The notes under the pieces were generated by a model that had not been told where the DNA came from, did not search any database, and was given only the letters and a program-made list of their open reading frames with translations. A stretch of DNA of 9,125 bases from Candidatus Neoflavobacterium equi. Lineage in GTDB: Bacteria > Bacteroidota > Bacteroidia > Flavobacteriales > Flavobacteriaceae. The stretch is from the NCBI GenBank assembly GCA_018065745.1, contig JAGHSS010000302.1, positions 1 through 9,125 of the forward strand, read 5' to 3'. Shown here in pieces: positions 7,344 through 9,125 of this stretch (its first letter is position 1; each line of letters begins with the position of its first letter). The translations under genes were made by a program, and so were the position numbers.

Positions 7344-8623
7344 TGAAAATTAAACTTAGGAATTACACACTTAAATACCTGCTGATTGGTATTCTGGCTA
7401 CAATCGCCATTTGGGCGAGTATTTTCTATGCATTGTTGTTAGATGAAGTATACGACAATGTAGATGATGGTTTGAAAAACAGAAAAATTCAAATCATCAG
7501 AGAAGTATACAAAGACAGTGATCTTCTAAAGACAAATAGTTTTGGAATTAACGAATTTCGAATTCTTCCCATTGAAAGCCACGAGGTTATTGAGACCAAC
7601 GCATTTTACAACAAGCTTATATATATGGAATACGACCAGGACAATGAGCCGTATCGCATTCTTAAAACGGCTTTTTTTGACGTTGATAAAAATCCATATT
7701 CGTTAGAAATCAGAACGTCAACTGTTGAAGAAGATGACTTGATGGAAGATTTGTTCACAGCATTGATCTTCTTATATGTATTCTTGACCATCAGCATCCT
7801 TTTAATCAGTCAAACCATTATAAAAAGAGCGTGGAAACCTTTTTACAACATCATTGACAATTTTAAAAAATATAAATTAGGAGACACCACATATCAAAAT
7901 TCTGAAGATATCAAAATTGCTGAGTTCGCCTATTTAAATTCTGAAATACAAGAAATGATGCACCGCAATGAAGAGATATACAAACAGCAGGCAGAATTCA
8001 TATCAAATGCTTCTCATGAATTGCAAACACCATTAGCGATTACTGTAAATAAATTGGATTACATACTGCAAGACGAACAGCTTACAGAAGAGCAAGGAAA
8101 GGAAATTTTTGAAGCAAAGACCGCATTAAAACGCATGATTTCTTTGAATAGATCCTTGTTGATGCTTTCTAAAATCGAGAATAATCAGTTCCCAAAAACA
8201 CAAAATATATCCATCAACAACATCGTTGAAACTTTGGCAGAATCTCTTGAAGACATTATTGAACACAAAGACCTTACCTTAAAAGTGGAACAGAAATCTA
8301 ATTTTGAAATTTTAATAAATCCAGAATTAGCACATATTTTGGTGAGTAACCTGTTGAGAAATGCCATTAATTATGCGTCACCACAGACTGAAATAAAGAT
8401 TGTATTGGATCAACACTCCATTGACATTTCCAATAAATCTAAAAATCAAGAGGCTTTGGACACTCATAAAATATTTAAACGATTCTATAAGGACAGTGAA
8501 AACAACAATTCAAGCGGTTTGGGATTGTCATTGGTTCAAACAATCATTGAAAAGACGCCCAATCTGGAGTTGTCGTATTATTACAAAGATTTTTCACATC
8601 ACTTTAACCTGTCTAAAATTTAA
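7343..8623 (+). CDS. Membrane sensor histidine kinase, partner of the upstream regulator
   Basis: Inner-membrane sensor kinase of 426 residues that should autophosphorylate and pass phosphate to the regulator encoded just before it. Two membrane segments, about 12-33 and 137-160, enclose a periplasmic sensor part of about 100 residues that I do not recognise. A juxtamembrane linker (about 160-212) may be HAMP-like. The HisKA H-box FISNASHELQTP places the phospho-acceptor at H225. The HATPase domain has an N-box at 331-345 (N336, N340), an F-box IFKRFYK at 377-383 and a G2 box SGLGLSL at 391-397. The G1 box expected as DxGxG is degenerate: the segment at 361-368 reads DISNKSKN, with N364 at the usual adenine-contacting aspartate position by hand alignment. 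The protein ends soon after the last strand, with no receiver or other added domain. ATG 7343 overlaps the regulator stop by one base. The signal sensed is unknown. Confidence 0.93.
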   Translation: MKIKLRNYTLKYLLIGILATIAIWASIFYALLLDEVYDNVDDGLKNRKIQIIREVYKDSDLLKTNSFGINEFRILPIESHEVIETNAFYNKLIYMEYDQDNEPYRILKTAFFDVDKNPYSLEIRTSTVEEDDLMEDLFTALIFLYVFLTISILLISQTIIKRAWKPFYNIIDNFKKYKLGDTTYQNSEDIKIAEFAYLNSEIQEMMHRNEEIYKQQAEFISNASHELQTPLAITVNKLDYILQDEQLTEEQGKEIFEAKTALKRMISLNRSLLMLSKIENNQFPKTQNISINNIVETLAESLEDIIEHKDLTLKVEQKSNFEILINPELAHILVSNLLRNAINYASPQTEIKIVLDQHSIDISNKSKNQEALDTHKIFKRFYKDSENNNSSGLGLSLVQTIIEKTPNLELSYYYKDFSHHFNLSKI

Positions 8624-8629
8624 TATTCC

Positions 8630-8660
8630 CAAATGTTTCCAATTTCATATCGGACATTTG
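8630..8660. repeat. Inverted repeat in the PepSY-like gene promoter region
   Basis: CAAATGT (8630-8636) and ACATTTG (8654-8660) are perfect reverse complements separated by 17 bases. The right arm overlaps the proposed -7 box. This could be an operator or a chance match in AT-rich DNA. There is no T tract, so it is not a standard intrinsic terminator for the kinase gene. Confidence 0.4.
8653..8660 (+). promoter_or_regulatory. Probable -7 promoter element for the PepSY-like gene
   Basis: GACATTTG keeps A at position 2 and TTTG of the Bacteroidota TAnnTTTG box, but has G in place of the first T. It would give a leader of about 15 bases before the ATG at 8680. There is no clear -33 TTTG element, so this promoter may depend on an activator, or the gene may be read from the kinase operon as well. 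Confidence 0.45.
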
Positions 8661-8679
8661 TACTATAAAATTAACAATC

Positions 8680-9114
8680 ATGAAGACACAAAATTTTTTG
8701 ATACTATTAGTAAGCCTTTTTTCTTTAAGCACTTTTGCCCAAAAGAAAAACATAACCCAGAATCAATTACCTGCTAAAGCACAAACGTTTATAAACACGT
8801 ATTTCAAAAATGTACCTTTAAGTTATGCTACAGAAAAGAAGGAGTATTACATTGTAAATGAATACAAGGTAAAACTTCAAAATGGTGTAGAAATTGAATT
8901 TGATTCAAGTGGTGATTGGAAGGAAGTTGATGGAAATCACACCGCTTTACCTTCAGGTTTTTTGCCAAAGAAAATCACAACTTACATAGCCAAAAGTTTT
9001 CCTAAAAACAAGGTAATTAAGGCAGAGGTTAAACGTTGGAAATACGAAATAGAAATTACAAATGGTTTGGATTTGGAGTTCAATAAATCTGGAGATTTTA
9101 TAAAAATCGACTAA
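8680..9114 (+). CDS. Small exported PepSY-like (BLIP-fold type) protein with two repeats
   Basis: Predicted periplasmic or secreted protein of 144 residues. Residues 1-20 form a signal peptide ending STFA before Q21, with no lipobox cysteine. The mature part holds two related units of about 50 residues: LP..A..FI...F near residues 30-43 leading to KVKLQNGVEIEFDSSGDW, and LPKKITTYIAKSF from 95 leading to EIEITNGLDLEFNKSGDF. This alternation of a helix with a strand pair and the NG..LEF...G pattern fits the PepSY-like family (formerly DUF2874), related in fold to beta-lactamase inhibitory proteins. No enzymatic residues are evident; such proteins are thought to bind other proteins. It lies 56 bp after the kinase gene, so a role as accessory sensor factor or regulon member is reasonable but inferred only from position. 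The protein is complete; the window ends 11 bases after its stop. Confidence 0.85.
   Translation: MKTQNFLILLVSLFSLSTFAQKKNITQNQLPAKAQTFINTYFKNVPLSYATEKKEYYIVNEYKVKLQNGVEIEFDSSGDWKEVDGNHTALPSGFLPKKITTYIAKSFPKNKVIKAEVKRWKYEIEITNGLDLEFNKSGDFIKID
8767..9111 (+). repeat. Diverged internal duplication encoding two PepSY-like units
   Basis: Unit A is encoded at about 8767-8934 (residues 30-85) and unit B at about 8962-9111 (residues 95-144). The similarity is at protein level (VKLQNGVEIEFDSSGDW against IEITNGLDLEFNKSGDF). I see no long DNA identity, so the duplication appears old. Confidence 0.7.
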
Positions 9115-9125
9115 TTACATTTTTC

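Noticed and set aside
8400..8777. A 125-codon open frame overlapping the kinase 3' end and the PepSY-like 5' end
   Set aside because: It runs in another frame across two well-supported genes, has no recognisable protein features and lacks a promoter. It is an overlap shadow.

Overview
The window looks like chromosomal DNA from a member of the Bacteroidota, most likely a flavobacterium-like lineage. The DNA is AT-rich. No start codon has a Shine-Dalgarno sequence. Two promoters carry an exact Bacteroidota -7 box (TAnnTTTG). The two exported proteins have signal peptides ending in the 'FAQ' form common in this phylum, and the chloride-channel, UvrA and response-regulator sequences have the character of that phylum. 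All seven genes lie on the + strand and are densely packed. I see no RNA gene, insertion sequence, CRISPR array, phage gene or attachment site, and no gap over 300 bases without a gene.

Layout. (1) 23-1042: an exported M28-family zinc aminopeptidase; its promoter lies outside the window. (2) 1117-2934: a CLC-type anion channel/transporter with a C-terminal CBS pair. It keeps the gating glutamate but differs from consensus at the other classical ion-handling positions. (3) 3006-5837: uvrA, the DNA-damage recognition ATPase of nucleotide excision repair, with a clear promoter; its first zinc site lacks one cysteine. (4) 5865-6587: a LOG-family phosphoribohydrolase-like protein 27 bp after uvrA, probably co-transcribed. 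A strong intrinsic terminator at 6593-6622 closes this unit. (5) 6672-7343 and 7343-8623: an OmpR-type response regulator, apparently starting at TTG, overlapped by one base by its membrane histidine kinase. (6) 8680-9114: a small exported protein with two PepSY-like repeats, behind its own probable promoter and an inverted repeat.

How the genes work together. The last three genes form the most coherent unit: a kinase with a roughly 100-residue periplasmic sensor segment, its regulator, and a small periplasmic protein that could be a target or an accessory sensor factor. That functional link is inferred from position only. The other genes are core metabolism, transport and repair functions. 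I do not see strong evidence for a new multi-gene system. The points most worth checking are the altered residues in the CLC protein, the three-cysteine first zinc site of UvrA, the TTG start with a very short leader on the response regulator, and the kinase/PepSY-like pairing.
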